A stretch of 24,216 bases of DNA from Oscillospiraceae bacterium (GTDB lineage Bacteria; Bacillota_A; Clostridia; Oscillospirales; Oscillospiraceae): positions 1 to 24,216 of the forward strand of contig JAEDOJ010000002.1 of the NCBI GenBank assembly GCA_016302015.1. The letters are read 5' to 3'. The notes beneath the pieces were generated by a model that was not told the origin of the DNA, did not search any database, and was given only the letters and a program-made list of their open reading frames with translations. Below are positions 7,150 to 14,439 of this stretch, piece after piece. Position numbers and translations under genes: made by a program. The stretch's first letter is position 1. Each line of letters starts with the position of its first letter.

Positions 7150-7718
7150 GAGAACTGGATGCTCTGCGGGACAAATGCCAGCAATGCCGGCGCTGTCCCC
7201 TGTCCGCAACCCGGCATACTGTGGTGTTCGGGGTCGGCCCCGCTCCTTCGGAGATCGTCTTTGTGGGGGAAGGCCCCGGTCAGCAGGAGGATCTGCAGGG
7301 CGAGCCCTTCGTAGGCGCCGCCGGAAAGCTGCTGGACGAAATGCTCTCCATCATCGATCTGAGCCGCCGCAACTGTTACATCTGCAATATTGTCAAATGC
7401 CGCCCGCCCCAGAACCGTGATCCTCTGCCGGAGGAGCAGGACGCCTGCATCGGCTATCTGGAGGAGCAGTTAGCCCTCCTGAAGCCGAAGATTCTTGTCT
7501 GTTTGGGGCGAATTGCCGCCATGCGGCTGATCCGGCCGGACTTCCGCATCACCCGAGACCACGGCCAATGGACGGAAAAGGACGGCGTCTATTACACCGC
7601 CCTGTACCACCCCTCCGCCCTGCTCCGGGACGTCTCCAAACGCCCGGACACCTTCACCGATCTGCTCTCCCTCCGGGAGATGGCAAAGCGGCTGGGCTGC
7701 TTTCCGAAGGATGCGTAA
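7146..7718 (+). CDS. Uracil-DNA glycosylase, family 4 (Fe-S)
   Basis: This 190-residue enzyme excises uracil from DNA to begin base-excision repair. Family-4 marks are clear. The iron-sulfur cysteines are Cys14 and Cys17 (CRRC), Cys85 (NIVKCRPPQNR) and Cys101 (EEQDACIGYL). The catalytic motif 1 is GEGPGQQED (41-49), and motif 2 is YHPSALLRD. It starts at an ATG that overlaps the carboxypeptidase stop as ATGA, so the two are translationally coupled despite unrelated functions. The family is also annotated as a SPO1 DNA polymerase-related protein in some genomes. A terminator follows the stop. Confidence 0.95.
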   Translation: MRELDALRDKCQQCRRCPLSATRHTVVFGVGPAPSEIVFVGEGPGQQEDLQGEPFVGAAGKLLDEMLSIIDLSRRNCYICNIVKCRPPQNRDPLPEEQDACIGYLEEQLALLKPKILVCLGRIAAMRLIRPDFRITRDHGQWTEKDGVYYTALYHPSALLRDVSKRPDTFTDLLSLREMAKRLGCFPKDA

Positions 7719-7724
7719 ATATGG

Positions 7725-7755
7725 AAACCCCCAAGCCGGCAGGGCTTGGGGGTTT
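7725..7755. terminator. Bidirectional terminator between UDG and ileS
   Basis: A perfect 13-bp stem (AAACCCCCAAGCC at 7725-7737 with its complement at 7743-7755) has a 5-base loop. It lies between the convergent UDG and ileS genes, 6 bases past one stop and 8 bases past the other. The tail is moderately U-rich on the plus strand and weaker on the minus strand. Confidence 0.85.
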
Positions 7756-7763
7756 GGTTTATC

Positions 7764-10568
7764 TTATTCGCCCAGTTCCAGCTCCGCAACCACGGCGGCG
7801 CAGCGGGGGCACAGTCCCTCGGCATTGGCCCTGGTGGAGTGCATCCAGCAGCGGGGGCACTTCTGCCCGGCCGCCGGGAGAACCTCGATCTCCATGGCGG
7901 GGAAGTTGACGCCCTTTCCGCAGATGTTCTCCGCCTTGGGTGCGCCGCTCTCCAGCAGAACATCGGAGACAATGAACAGCTCCGCCAGATTCAGATCCCT
8001 GACGGCCTCCAGCGCGGCCCTGGCCGCCTCGTCCCCGGCATAAAGCGCCACATGGGCCTCCAGCGCCTTGCCGATCCGCTTGTCCGCACGGGCGGTTTCC
8101 AGCACGCCGTTGACGTCGCTTCTCAGGGCGATCAGGGTATCCCACTTCTTCATAGCGTCCTCCGTCAGAGCGTACTGGGTATAGGGCTGGGAGAACTCAT
8201 TCAGCACAACATTCCGGGCGTCGTCCGCCTCACGATGGGGCATGGCCTGCCAGATCTCGTCACAGGTGAAGGGCAGGATGGGTGCGTACATCTTCGCCAG
8301 CGCATCCACAATGAGGTAGAGGGCGGTCTGGGCGCTGCGGCGCTTCAGGCCGTTGCGGGCTTCGCAGTACAGCCGGTCCTTCAGAATATCCAGATAGAAA
8401 TTGGACAGCTCTACCACGCAGAAATCGTTGATCGCATGGGTGAGCACATGGAATTCGTAGTTTTCATAGGCCTCGAAGGAGGTCTTGATCAGTTGGTTCA
8501 GCTTGGTCACCGCCCAGCGATCCAGCTCCAGCATCTCCTCCGGCTTCACCAGCGCGTTGGCATCGAAGCCGTCCAGATTGCCCAGACAGTAGCGGGCGGT
8601 ATTCCGGAACTTCAGGTAGGTCTGGGACAACTGCTTGAAAATCTCCTTGGAGCAGCGGACGTCGGCACGATAGTCTGCGGAGGCCGCCCACAGGCGGACG
8701 ATATCCGCGCCAAAGTCCCGAATCAGGTCGGCGGGGTCCACGCCGTTGCCCAGAGACTTGTGCATGGCCTTGCCTTCGCCGTCCACGGTCCAGCCGTGGG
8801 TCAGGCACTTTGCGAAGGGTGCGCCCTTGCCCAGAGCGCCTACGCTGGTCAGCAGGCTGGACTGGAACCAGCCACGGTACTGGTCGGCACCCTCCAGATA
8901 CATGGTGGCGGGCCACAGGTCGGGATGCTCCCGGCGGAGGGAGGCAATATGGGTGGAGCCGGAGTCAAACCAGCCGTCCAGCGTGTCCGTCTCCTTCTCA
9001 AAGTCCTTGCCGCCGCAGTTGGGACAGGTCAGGCCTTCGGGAATCAGCTCCATAGCGTCCCTGGCAAACCAGATGTTGGAGCCGTTTTCGTCGAACAGCT
9101 TGGAGATATGGGAAATGGTCTCAGGAGTGCAGACCGGCTTGCCGCAGTCCTTGCAATAGAACACGGGAATGGGCAGACCCCAACGGCGCTGACGGGAGAT
9201 GCACCAGTCGGCACGGTCACGGATCATGGCAATCATCCGATCCTTGCCCCATGCGGGCAGCCACTGGACATTCTCGCAGGCCGCAACCGCTTCATCTTTG
9301 AAGGACTCCACGGAGCAGAACCACTGGGGCGTGGCACGGAAGATGATGGGGTTTTTGCACCGCCAGCAATGGGGATAGCTGTGGACAATATTCTCAGAGG
9401 CAAACAGCGCCCCGCTTTCCTTCATATCCGCCAGAATGACCGGGTTGGATTCCTCCGTCTTCATGCCCGCGTACTTGCCGGCATAGTCGGTGTGGCGGCC
9501 CCGGTCGTCCACGGGGACAACCAGATCCAGACCGTAGCGCATACAGGTACGGTAGTCATCGGCGCCGAAGCCGGGAGCGGTATGGACGCAGCCGGTACCG
9601 GAATCCATGGTGACATAGTCCGCGGTCATCAGCAGGGAGGTCTTGTCCAGGAAGGGATGCTTCGCCAGCATATGCTCAAAGAAGCTGCCGGGATGGGTCT
9701 CCAGAATTTCATACTGCTCAAAGCCGCCCACCTTCATGACCTTCTCCACCAGAGCCTCTGCCAGAATATACAGCTCTCCGTTGGGCGCCTTCACCACGGC
9801 GTAGCTGTCTCTGGGATGGAGGGAAATGCCCATGTTGCCGGGGAGCGTCCAGATGGTAGTGGTCCAGATCACGAAGAACAGCCTGGACTGATCCAGATGG
9901 GACAGCTTCCCCTGATCGTCCGCCATGGGGAATTTCACATAAACCGTGGTACAGGGATCATCCTGATACTCGATCTCCGCCTCTGCCAGAGCGGTCTCGT
10001 CCTTGGGGCACCAATACACGGGCTTCAGACCCTTGTAGATATAGCCCTTCCGGTACATTTCGCCGAAGACCTTGACCTCCTCCGCCTCAAAGTGCTTGTC
10101 CATGGTGCGGTAGGGATGCGCCCAGTCCCCCAGAATTCCCAGACGGCGGAAGCCCGCCATCTGACGCTGGATAAAGTCCTCGGCAAAGACCTGACAGGCG
10201 TCACGGAACTCCGTCACCGGCATGGTCTTATGGTTCAGCTTGTTCTTCTTGATAATGGCGGATTCAATGGGCATGCCGTGGTTGTCCCAGCCCGGGGTAA
10301 AGGGGGTATAATAGCCCCGCATGGCGTAGGAACGGACAATGAAGTCCTTCAGGGTCTTGTTCAGCGCATGACCCATATGGATATCGCCGTTGGAGAAGGG
10401 AGGGCCGTCATGGAGCACGAAGGCAGGCTTGCCCTTGTTCTTTTCCAGCAGCATGGAATAGACGTCGATCTTGTTCCAGTTTTCCAGCATTCCCGGCTCA
10501 CGGGCGGGCAGACCCGCACGCATGGGGAAGTCGGTCTTGGGGGTGATGATGGTATTCTTGTAATCCAT
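7764..10568 (-). CDS. ileS: Isoleucyl-tRNA synthetase
   Basis: This 934-residue class I aminoacyl-tRNA synthetase charges tRNA-Ile. The HIGH motif is present as HMGH (64-67, in PPFSNGDIHMGHALN). The editing domain (about 190-400) has HTAPGFGADDY. The KMSKS loop is a variant, AMHKS at 601-605 (GKAMHKSLGNG), with the first lysine and the central serine replaced. The C-terminal zinc finger has Cys904, Cys907, Cys920 and Cys923. A further CxxC pair set at about 472-518 (YCKDCGKPVC, CPNCGG) may bind a second metal. The length is normal for the family. The start ATG at 10568 lies 12 bases after GGAGG, and a start-stop ATGTAA sits between them. Expression is controlled by the T-box leader upstream. 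It is the last gene of the ylmE-sepF-divIVA-ileS cluster. Confidence 0.98.
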   Translation of the reverse strand: MDYKNTIITPKTDFPMRAGLPAREPGMLENWNKIDVYSMLLEKNKGKPAFVLHDGPPFSNGDIHMGHALNKTLKDFIVRSYAMRGYYTPFTPGWDNHGMPIESAIIKKNKLNHKTMPVTEFRDACQVFAEDFIQRQMAGFRRLGILGDWAHPYRTMDKHFEAEEVKVFGEMYRKGYIYKGLKPVYWCPKDETALAEAEIEYQDDPCTTVYVKFPMADDQGKLSHLDQSRLFFVIWTTTIWTLPGNMGISLHPRDSYAVVKAPNGELYILAEALVEKVMKVGGFEQYEILETHPGSFFEHMLAKHPFLDKTSLLMTADYVTMDSGTGCVHTAPGFGADDYRTCMRYGLDLVVPVDDRGRHTDYAGKYAGMKTEESNPVILADMKESGALFASENIVHSYPHCWRCKNPIIFRATPQWFCSVESFKDEAVAACENVQWLPAWGKDRMIAMIRDRADWCISRQRRWGLPIPVFYCKDCGKPVCTPETISHISKLFDENGSNIWFARDAMELIPEGLTCPNCGGKDFEKETDTLDGWFDSGSTHIASLRREHPDLWPATMYLEGADQYRGWFQSSLLTSVGALGKGAPFAKCLTHGWTVDGEGKAMHKSLGNGVDPADLIRDFGADIVRLWAASADYRADVRCSKEIFKQLSQTYLKFRNTARYCLGNLDGFDANALVKPEEMLELDRWAVTKLNQLIKTSFEAYENYEFHVLTHAINDFCVVELSNFYLDILKDRLYCEARNGLKRRSAQTALYLIVDALAKMYAPILPFTCDEIWQAMPHREADDARNVVLNEFSQPYTQYALTEDAMKKWDTLIALRSDVNGVLETARADKRIGKALEAHVALYAGDEAARAALEAVRDLNLAELFIVSDVLLESGAPKAENICGKGVNFPAMEIEVLPAAGQKCPRCWMHSTRANAEGLCPRCAAVVAELELGE

Positions 10569-10604
10569 AATTTACATTTTCCTCCGTAAAAAATGAAAGT
10601 TTTC

Positions 10605-10643
10605 AAAAAAAGACACCTCTGTCCCGGTCAAGAGACAGAGGTG
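10605..10643 (-). terminator. T-box-controlled intrinsic terminator before ileS
   Basis: A perfect 10-bp stem (CACCTCTGTC at 10614-10623 with GACAGAGGTG at 10634-10643) has a 10-base loop and is followed on the minus strand by seven T (10605-10611). Formation of the alternative antiterminator with the T-box motif would disrupt it. Confidence 0.93.
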
Positions 10644-10832
10644 ATTACTCTGCGGTACCACTCTTGTTCCCTGCTTCCGCAGGGCACTCGAAACGCTGTA
10701 ACGGGCGTGAACCGTTCTGCCCTACTCAATTCAGGCAGACGCTCCGGGGTGATCTTCGTCACAGGCCGCTGCTGCCTCCCATCTGCCGGCAGCTTTCTGA
10801 AAAACGGCGACTGTCCTACTCGTCCCCATCAA
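10605..10832 (-). promoter_or_regulatory. T-box riboswitch, Ile (AUC) specifier
   Basis: On the minus strand this leader has all the T-box landmarks. Stem I begins with GGGG (10824-10827) pairing with CCCC (10746-10749), and carries the AGTA/GAA internal-loop elements. The specifier codon is ATC (10751-10753), followed by A. The conserved T-box motif AGAGTGGTACCGCAG is at 10650-10664; the variable base in TGGT is T, which fits the A discriminator of tRNA-Ile. A terminator follows at 10605-10643. Uncharged tRNA-Ile should stabilise the antiterminator and allow ileS transcription. The leader fills most of the 302-base gap between divIVA and ileS. Confidence 0.95.
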
Positions 10833-10870
10833 CGCAGTCATATGTCAGGGAAGCCGCAGTGCGGACTTCC

Positions 10871-11596
10871 TCAGTTGTTATCGTAGTTCCGGCCGAAGCG
10901 CAGCTCGTTGAGCAGCTTCTGCTTGGCGGGAGACAGCTCCCCATGGAGGGTATCCGTCATGGGATCGGCAGGCTTGATCTCCTTGGCGGGGCCACGCTCT
11001 GCCTCTGCAATGGCGGCTTCCACCTGAGCGCCGATCTCTTCAATAAAGGCGTCCGCCTTTTCCACCGGAGAGGGCTCGGAAGGCTCCTTGTCAAAATCAA
11101 AAATCCGGTTTGCAGGCTCCTCCTGCTTCACGGGTTTCTTCGGCAGCTCCGCATTACGCAGCTCCTCCATCAGCTCCAGCTGACGCTTCAGGCGCTTTTC
11201 CATGCTGTCAATAAACTTTGCGGTCGCCTCCTGCGCCACCTCCAGACGCTCCTTCTCCGCATCCACCAGAGAATCCACATTCTGGGTCTTGGCGTCGGCG
11301 GTTTCCTGAGCCTCCCGGAGCATCCGGGCGCACTTCTTCTCCGCTTCCTTCACCATATCGTCGCAGGTTTTCTGGGCAGCGAGAATCGCAGACTGCATGG
11401 AGGCCTCCTGACGGCGGTATTCCTCCAGCTTTTCCACGAGAATCCGCATTTTGCTCTTCAGTATGGAATTTTCCTTGTACAGGGTCACATAGTCCTGCGT
11501 CAGCGGTTCCAGCAGGTCGTCTACGGAACTCATATCATAGCCGCCGAACCGAACCTTCTCAAAACTGATCTCCTGAAGTTGCTGGGGTGTCAGCAT
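10871..11596 (-). CDS. divIVA: DivIVA cell-division/polarity protein
   Basis: The product has 241 residues. The N-terminal DivIVA signature (ISFEKVRFGGYDMSSVDDLLEPLTQDY, in part at residues 10-35) gives the membrane-curvature-binding domain. It is followed by coiled coil (YKENSILKSKMRILVEKLEEYRR), a second helical region to about residue 160 and an acidic, low-complexity C-terminal part. DivIVA proteins mark poles and septa and in sporulating species help place the asymmetric septum and chromosome origin. It lies 25 bases after sepF in the classic order sepF-divIVA-ileS, with AGGAG nine bases before the ATG. The C-terminal third is much less conserved-looking and is probably species-specific. 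After the stop an imperfect hairpin (about 10850-10871) lacks a T-run and is not a convincing terminator. Confidence 0.95.
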   Translation of the reverse strand: MLTPQQLQEISFEKVRFGGYDMSSVDDLLEPLTQDYVTLYKENSILKSKMRILVEKLEEYRRQEASMQSAILAAQKTCDDMVKEAEKKCARMLREAQETADAKTQNVDSLVDAEKERLEVAQEATAKFIDSMEKRLKRQLELMEELRNAELPKKPVKQEEPANRIFDFDKEPSEPSPVEKADAFIEEIGAQVEAAIAEAERGPAKEIKPADPMTDTLHGELSPAKQKLLNELRFGRNYDNN

Positions 11597-11621
11597 AATG
11601 CTCAGCTCCTATCTATAAATT

Positions 11622-12140
11622 TTAGAAATACAGACCGCTGGATTCCAGTTCCTCTTCCAGATTGCCGGTAACCTCCACATAGGGAGGCGTAATCAGATAA
11701 GTAGAACGGGCCACCTTCTTGATCTTGCCGTCCAGCGCATAGGCGCAGCCGCACAGGAAGTCTACCAGACGGCGGGCGACGTCCTTGTTGGTGGATTCCA
11801 GATTGAGCACCACAGCCCTTCTGTCCCGGAGATAGTCCGCCACATCAGAAGCCTGATCAAAGCAGTCGGGCTTGACCAGCATCACCTGAAGCTGGGCGTT
11901 GGCGCCCAGGTTTACCACACGGCTGGCACCGGTGCCGGAGGCAAAGCCGGTGGAGGCAGTGGAACGGGGCGCAGACTCAAAGGCAGGCTCTCTGCGGCCA
12001 AAGCCGCGGCGGGAAGCCGGAGCCTCCGCTTCCGCTTCCGGCTCGTCGTCCATCATTTCATCGTCGTCATAATCATCATAATCGTCTTCCTGATCGGAAT
12101 AGGGGTGGGTCAATTTTCTGAGTTCATCCATCAATCCCAT
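11622..12140 (-). CDS. sepF: Cell division protein SepF
   Basis: This 172-residue protein binds FtsZ and links the Z-ring to the membrane. The N-terminal amphipathic membrane-targeting helix is MGLMDELRKL. A strongly acidic linker follows (about residues 17-40, mostly Asp and Glu with Tyr), then a Gly/Ser/Ala-rich stretch. The conserved C-terminal SepF core runs from about 82 to 165 (QVMLVKPDCFDQA, RRAVVLNLEST, DFLCGCAYALDGKIKKV). The start at 12140 is fixed by the membrane helix and by GGAGG nine bases upstream; the open frame continues 25 codons further but into the spacer and ylmE. It follows ylmE by 31 bases. An internal promoter in ylmE (12292-12320) probably adds transcription for sepF, divIVA and ileS. 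Confidence 0.96.
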   Translation of the reverse strand: MGLMDELRKLTHPYSDQEDDYDDYDDDEMMDDEPEAEAEAPASRRGFGRREPAFESAPRSTASTGFASGTGASRVVNLGANAQLQVMLVKPDCFDQASDVADYLRDRRAVVLNLESTNKDVARRLVDFLCGCAYALDGKIKKVARSTYLITPPYVEVTGNLEEELESSGLYF

Positions 12141-12171
12141 GGTGTACTTCCTCCATCTATGTAACTTCGTT

Positions 12172-12867
12172 TTATTTGGTATAGTTACGGGCGCCGAAAA
12201 TTGCTGTGCCAACACGAATCATCGTGCTGCCGCAGGCGATTGCGTCCTCAAAGTCATCCGTCATACCCATCGACAGAAAATCCATATTAATATTATGATA
12301 GTTTTTTGTCATTATGTCAACAGCAATTCTTTGAATTTGTGTAAAAAATCTACAATTATCCCCTGATTTTTCCGAAATTGGTGGAATTGCCATAAGACCC
12401 CGCAGGCGGCAATGGGGAAAGTCCTCCATCTGGGCGGCGATTTGGGGAATTTCCTCGGGGGTAAAGCCGGATTTGCTCTCCTCCCCGCCGATGTTGATCT
12501 CCAGCAGAATATCCTGGACGATGCCCTGTCTGGCCGCTTCCTTCTCGATGCACTTCAGCAGCTCCAGCCGGTCCACAGACTGGATCAGCTCCACCTTGCC
12601 CACCACCTGCTTGACCTTGTTGGTCTGCAGATGACCGATAAAGTGGACGGGCTTGCCCGCATAGGCATTTTCCGCCAGCTTGGCGGTCAGCTCCTGCACC
12701 CGGTTTTCCCCGCAGCAGTCAATATCTCCCGCCACCGCTTCCTTCACCCGGTCCGCGTCGTTCATCTTGGTGGCGGCACAAAGCTGAATTTCCCCGGGGT
12801 CTCTCCCCGCCTTCCGCGCCGCCTCATTCATTCTCTGCCGTATGGCCGCAATGTTTTCTCTGATCAT
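12172..12867 (-). CDS. ylmE: PLP-binding YggS/YlmE/PROSC homeostasis protein
   Basis: This 231-residue single-domain protein has the fold-type III PLP barrel of the COG0325 family, which buffers pyridoxal phosphate and affects amino-acid metabolism. The PLP lysine is in LCAATKMNDADRV. Other signatures are HFIGHLQTNKVK, LEINIGGEESKSG and the C-terminal block FLSMGMTDDFEDAIACGSTMIRVGTAIFGAR, whose Ser/Thr residues hold the phosphate. It starts with an ATG overlapping the upstream HlyD-like gene as ATGA. The segment at about 12280-12380 is unusually AT-rich, with codons such as AGA and ATA that its neighbours avoid, although the protein family signature continues through it. That patch contains a promoter toward sepF. 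Confidence 0.95.
   Translation of the reverse strand: MIRENIAAIRQRMNEAARKAGRDPGEIQLCAATKMNDADRVKEAVAGDIDCCGENRVQELTAKLAENAYAGKPVHFIGHLQTNKVKQVVGKVELIQSVDRLELLKCIEKEAARQGIVQDILLEINIGGEESKSGFTPEEIPQIAAQMEDFPHCRLRGLMAIPPISEKSGDNCRFFTQIQRIAVDIMTKNYHNINMDFLSMGMTDDFEDAIACGSTMIRVGTAIFGARNYTK
12292..12320 (-). promoter_or_regulatory. Internal promoter in ylmE reading toward sepF
   Basis: On the minus strand a perfect TTGACA (12315-12320) is followed after exactly 17 bases by CATAAT (12292-12297), five of six -10 matches. It lies in an AT-rich patch within ylmE. The predicted start near 12285 would give a leader of about 145 bases before the sepF ATG. Confidence 0.6.
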
Positions 12868-14078
12868 TGGATTACCTTCCCGTCTGTTATTTCCTCCGCC
12901 GTGATGATCATTTCATCCTTCGGCCAGAGATGGTCTGTATCGCTGCTGTCCCATACCACCAGATAGTCCTCTCCGTACTCGCAGAGAATCTCCACCGGCT
13001 TCCAGTCCGCCCGGGGGCCTTCCAGCACATAGACGCCGGTCTCCCCGTCCTTATGGTACAGCGCTTTTTTCGGCACCCGCAGTCCCTCGGTGGTTCCGAA
13101 CACAAGGTTCGCCGACTGGCGGCGCAGTGCCGTGACATTCTGCATTTTTCTGTCGCAGGAAAGCACCAGAAGACGGGTATCGCCTTCCTCTTCGCCAATG
13201 CGCTCAATGGTCATGCGAAGCTCCTGCAACTCCTCATGGGCGAAGCTCACATCCAGCCGGTCGCCCTTTTCATACCCCTTCATCCGTTCCGCCGGCACCT
13301 CTGTGACAAAGTACCAGGTCTGGCCGGTCACCAGCCGCCCGATGGCAGCCTCCGGGATCACCCCGGTCTGCTGTTCCAGGGTGCGAAACTCCGCCAAGGA
13401 CAGCTCCTTCAGGGTGGAAGGGGTGAGGATTTCCTCATATCCGTCGGTAAGACCGGAAAAATATCCCGGTTTTGCCGCTATGATCGGGGTATTATCCGTG
13501 GCGGTCTGGATCAGCAAGGCGGAAATCTGCTGGTCAATGCTGTCCAACCGTTCCTGTATCCGTTCCGAATCGTCTCCCGTGACGCAGCGGCGCAAAATCA
13601 GAGGCTGAAGCTGCGACGCCACCGTGCCCATGGATTCAAACCGCTGATAGGCGGTCTGGCCGGACAGATCAATGATCAACTGGGAAATCCGGCCGTCAAT
13701 CACCCCGGCTCCGGCGCTGTCAAAGCCCGCTGCCGCCAGCGCCAGTTGATCCCTCTGTTTTTGCAGAGCGTACAGTTCTTCCCTTCTGGAACGGGCCTCT
13801 CCGGATTCGTAGCAGGTGGCAACCACCTGTCCGCCCCCCACCCGCTGCCCCTCGGTCAGCTCCGTGACCACGATGGGCATGGGACTGACCAGGTATTCCT
13901 CCGGACGCACCACAAAGCCGGAAACGGTAATCCCGTCGCCGACTTCGCAGTAGACAGCCATTTCCAGAGCGTAGGCGCTGCCGCTGTCCAGAAACAGCGA
14001 GCAGACCAGATACGCCCCAAGCAGGACTGCCAGCAGTATGGAGATGAACTTTAAGTAGAAATCACCCTGTTTTTTCAT
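12864..14078 (-). CDS. HlyD-like membrane-anchored protein (membrane-fusion/adaptor fold)
   Basis: This 404-residue protein has one N-terminal membrane helix (about residues 8-30) and a large extracytoplasmic part. The region 45-95 (VSGFVVRPEEYLVSPM, ELTEGQRVGGGQVVATC) resembles the lipoyl/barrel hairpin of HlyD-type membrane-fusion proteins. About 95-195 is a helical hairpin with Gln- and Arg-rich heptads, and the C-terminal VPKKALYHKDGETGVYVLEG matches the distal barrel of that family. No ABC or RND partner is encoded nearby. Instead it is translationally coupled to ylmE (ATGA overlap) at the head of the division cluster, so it may act in the envelope during division rather than in export (inference). 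An AGGAG Shine-Dalgarno precedes the ATG, directly after a small hairpin. Confidence 0.75.
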   Translation of the reverse strand: MKKQGDFYLKFISILLAVLLGAYLVCSLFLDSGSAYALEMAVYCEVGDGITVSGFVVRPEEYLVSPMPIVVTELTEGQRVGGGQVVATCYESGEARSRREELYALQKQRDQLALAAAGFDSAGAGVIDGRISQLIIDLSGQTAYQRFESMGTVASQLQPLILRRCVTGDDSERIQERLDSIDQQISALLIQTATDNTPIIAAKPGYFSGLTDGYEEILTPSTLKELSLAEFRTLEQQTGVIPEAAIGRLVTGQTWYFVTEVPAERMKGYEKGDRLDVSFAHEELQELRMTIERIGEEEGDTRLLVLSCDRKMQNVTALRRQSANLVFGTTEGLRVPKKALYHKDGETGVYVLEGPRADWKPVEILCEYGEDYLVVWDSSDTDHLWPKDEMIITAEEITDGKVIQ

Positions 14079-14110
14079 TGCATACTCCTCTGCCGGAGGC
14101 AGAACGGAGG

Positions 14111-14332
14111 TTACAGGGAAAACCGCACCGGCTGCAGGGGAACCAGCGTAGAAATTGCGTGCTTGTAGATCATCTGCTGCTTTCCCTCAGAGCTGAGAAT
14201 CACCACAAAATTGTCGAAGCCTGTGACGATTCCCTTCATCTGAAAGCCGTTCATCAGGAACATGGTTACGGGGGTGTGCTCCCTGCGCACCTCGTTCAGG
14301 ATCATATCCTGCAAATTTTCTGTGTTTGCCAT
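14111..14332 (-). CDS. hfq: RNA chaperone Hfq
   Basis: This 73-residue Sm-like protein forms hexameric rings that bind small RNAs and A-rich mRNA. Sm1 is visible in [27 protein letters not shown], quoted in part, and Sm2 in [12 protein letters not shown], with the family's characteristic YKHA. The C-terminal extension is short, ending at VRFSL, as in other Firmicutes. It follows miaA, the usual neighbour across bacteria. A 107-base gap precedes it and contains a possible weak promoter (TACAAT at 14371-14376 on the minus strand, without a good -35), so hfq may be transcribed partly on its own. GAGGT precedes the ATG. Confidence 0.97.
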   Translation of the reverse strand: MANTENLQDMILNEVRREHTPVTMFLMNGFQMKGIVTGFDNFVVILSSEGKQQMIYKHAISTLVPLQPVRFSL

Positions 14333-14439
14333 TTTGGTACCTCATTTCTTTTGTGTTTTGGGATACCTCTATTGTAGCGAAACACGGTGTCGAATAAAGC
14401 TGGAGACCGTCGAGGGGGCTGAAAAATTTGATACGCCCC

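Noticed and set aside
7746..10589. Uninterrupted 947-codon open frame on the plus strand opposite ileS
   Set aside because: It is the antisense of a perfectly conserved ileS; long antisense frames are expected where codon bias avoids complementary stops in GC-rich DNA. There is no Shine-Dalgarno or recognisable domain.
10849..10871. Imperfect GGAAG...CTTCC hairpin just after divIVA
   Set aside because: It has a mismatch in the stem and no T-run, so I do not call a terminator.
12280..12380. Insertion of foreign DNA or a pseudogenising event in ylmE
   Set aside because: The frame is intact and the YggS-family signature continues through the AT-rich patch, so nothing is broken; it is reported instead as a codon/promoter anomaly.
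14086..14105. Hairpin TCTGCC-TCC-GGCAGA between hfq and the HlyD-like gene, considered as a terminator
   Set aside because: The stem is only 6 bp and no T-run follows; it lies directly before the Shine-Dalgarno of the next gene. It may affect translation but is not a supported terminator.
14371..14376. Possible hfq -10 box TACAAT on the minus strand
   Set aside because: No acceptable -35 hexamer at 16-18 bases; kept only as a remark in the hfq entry.
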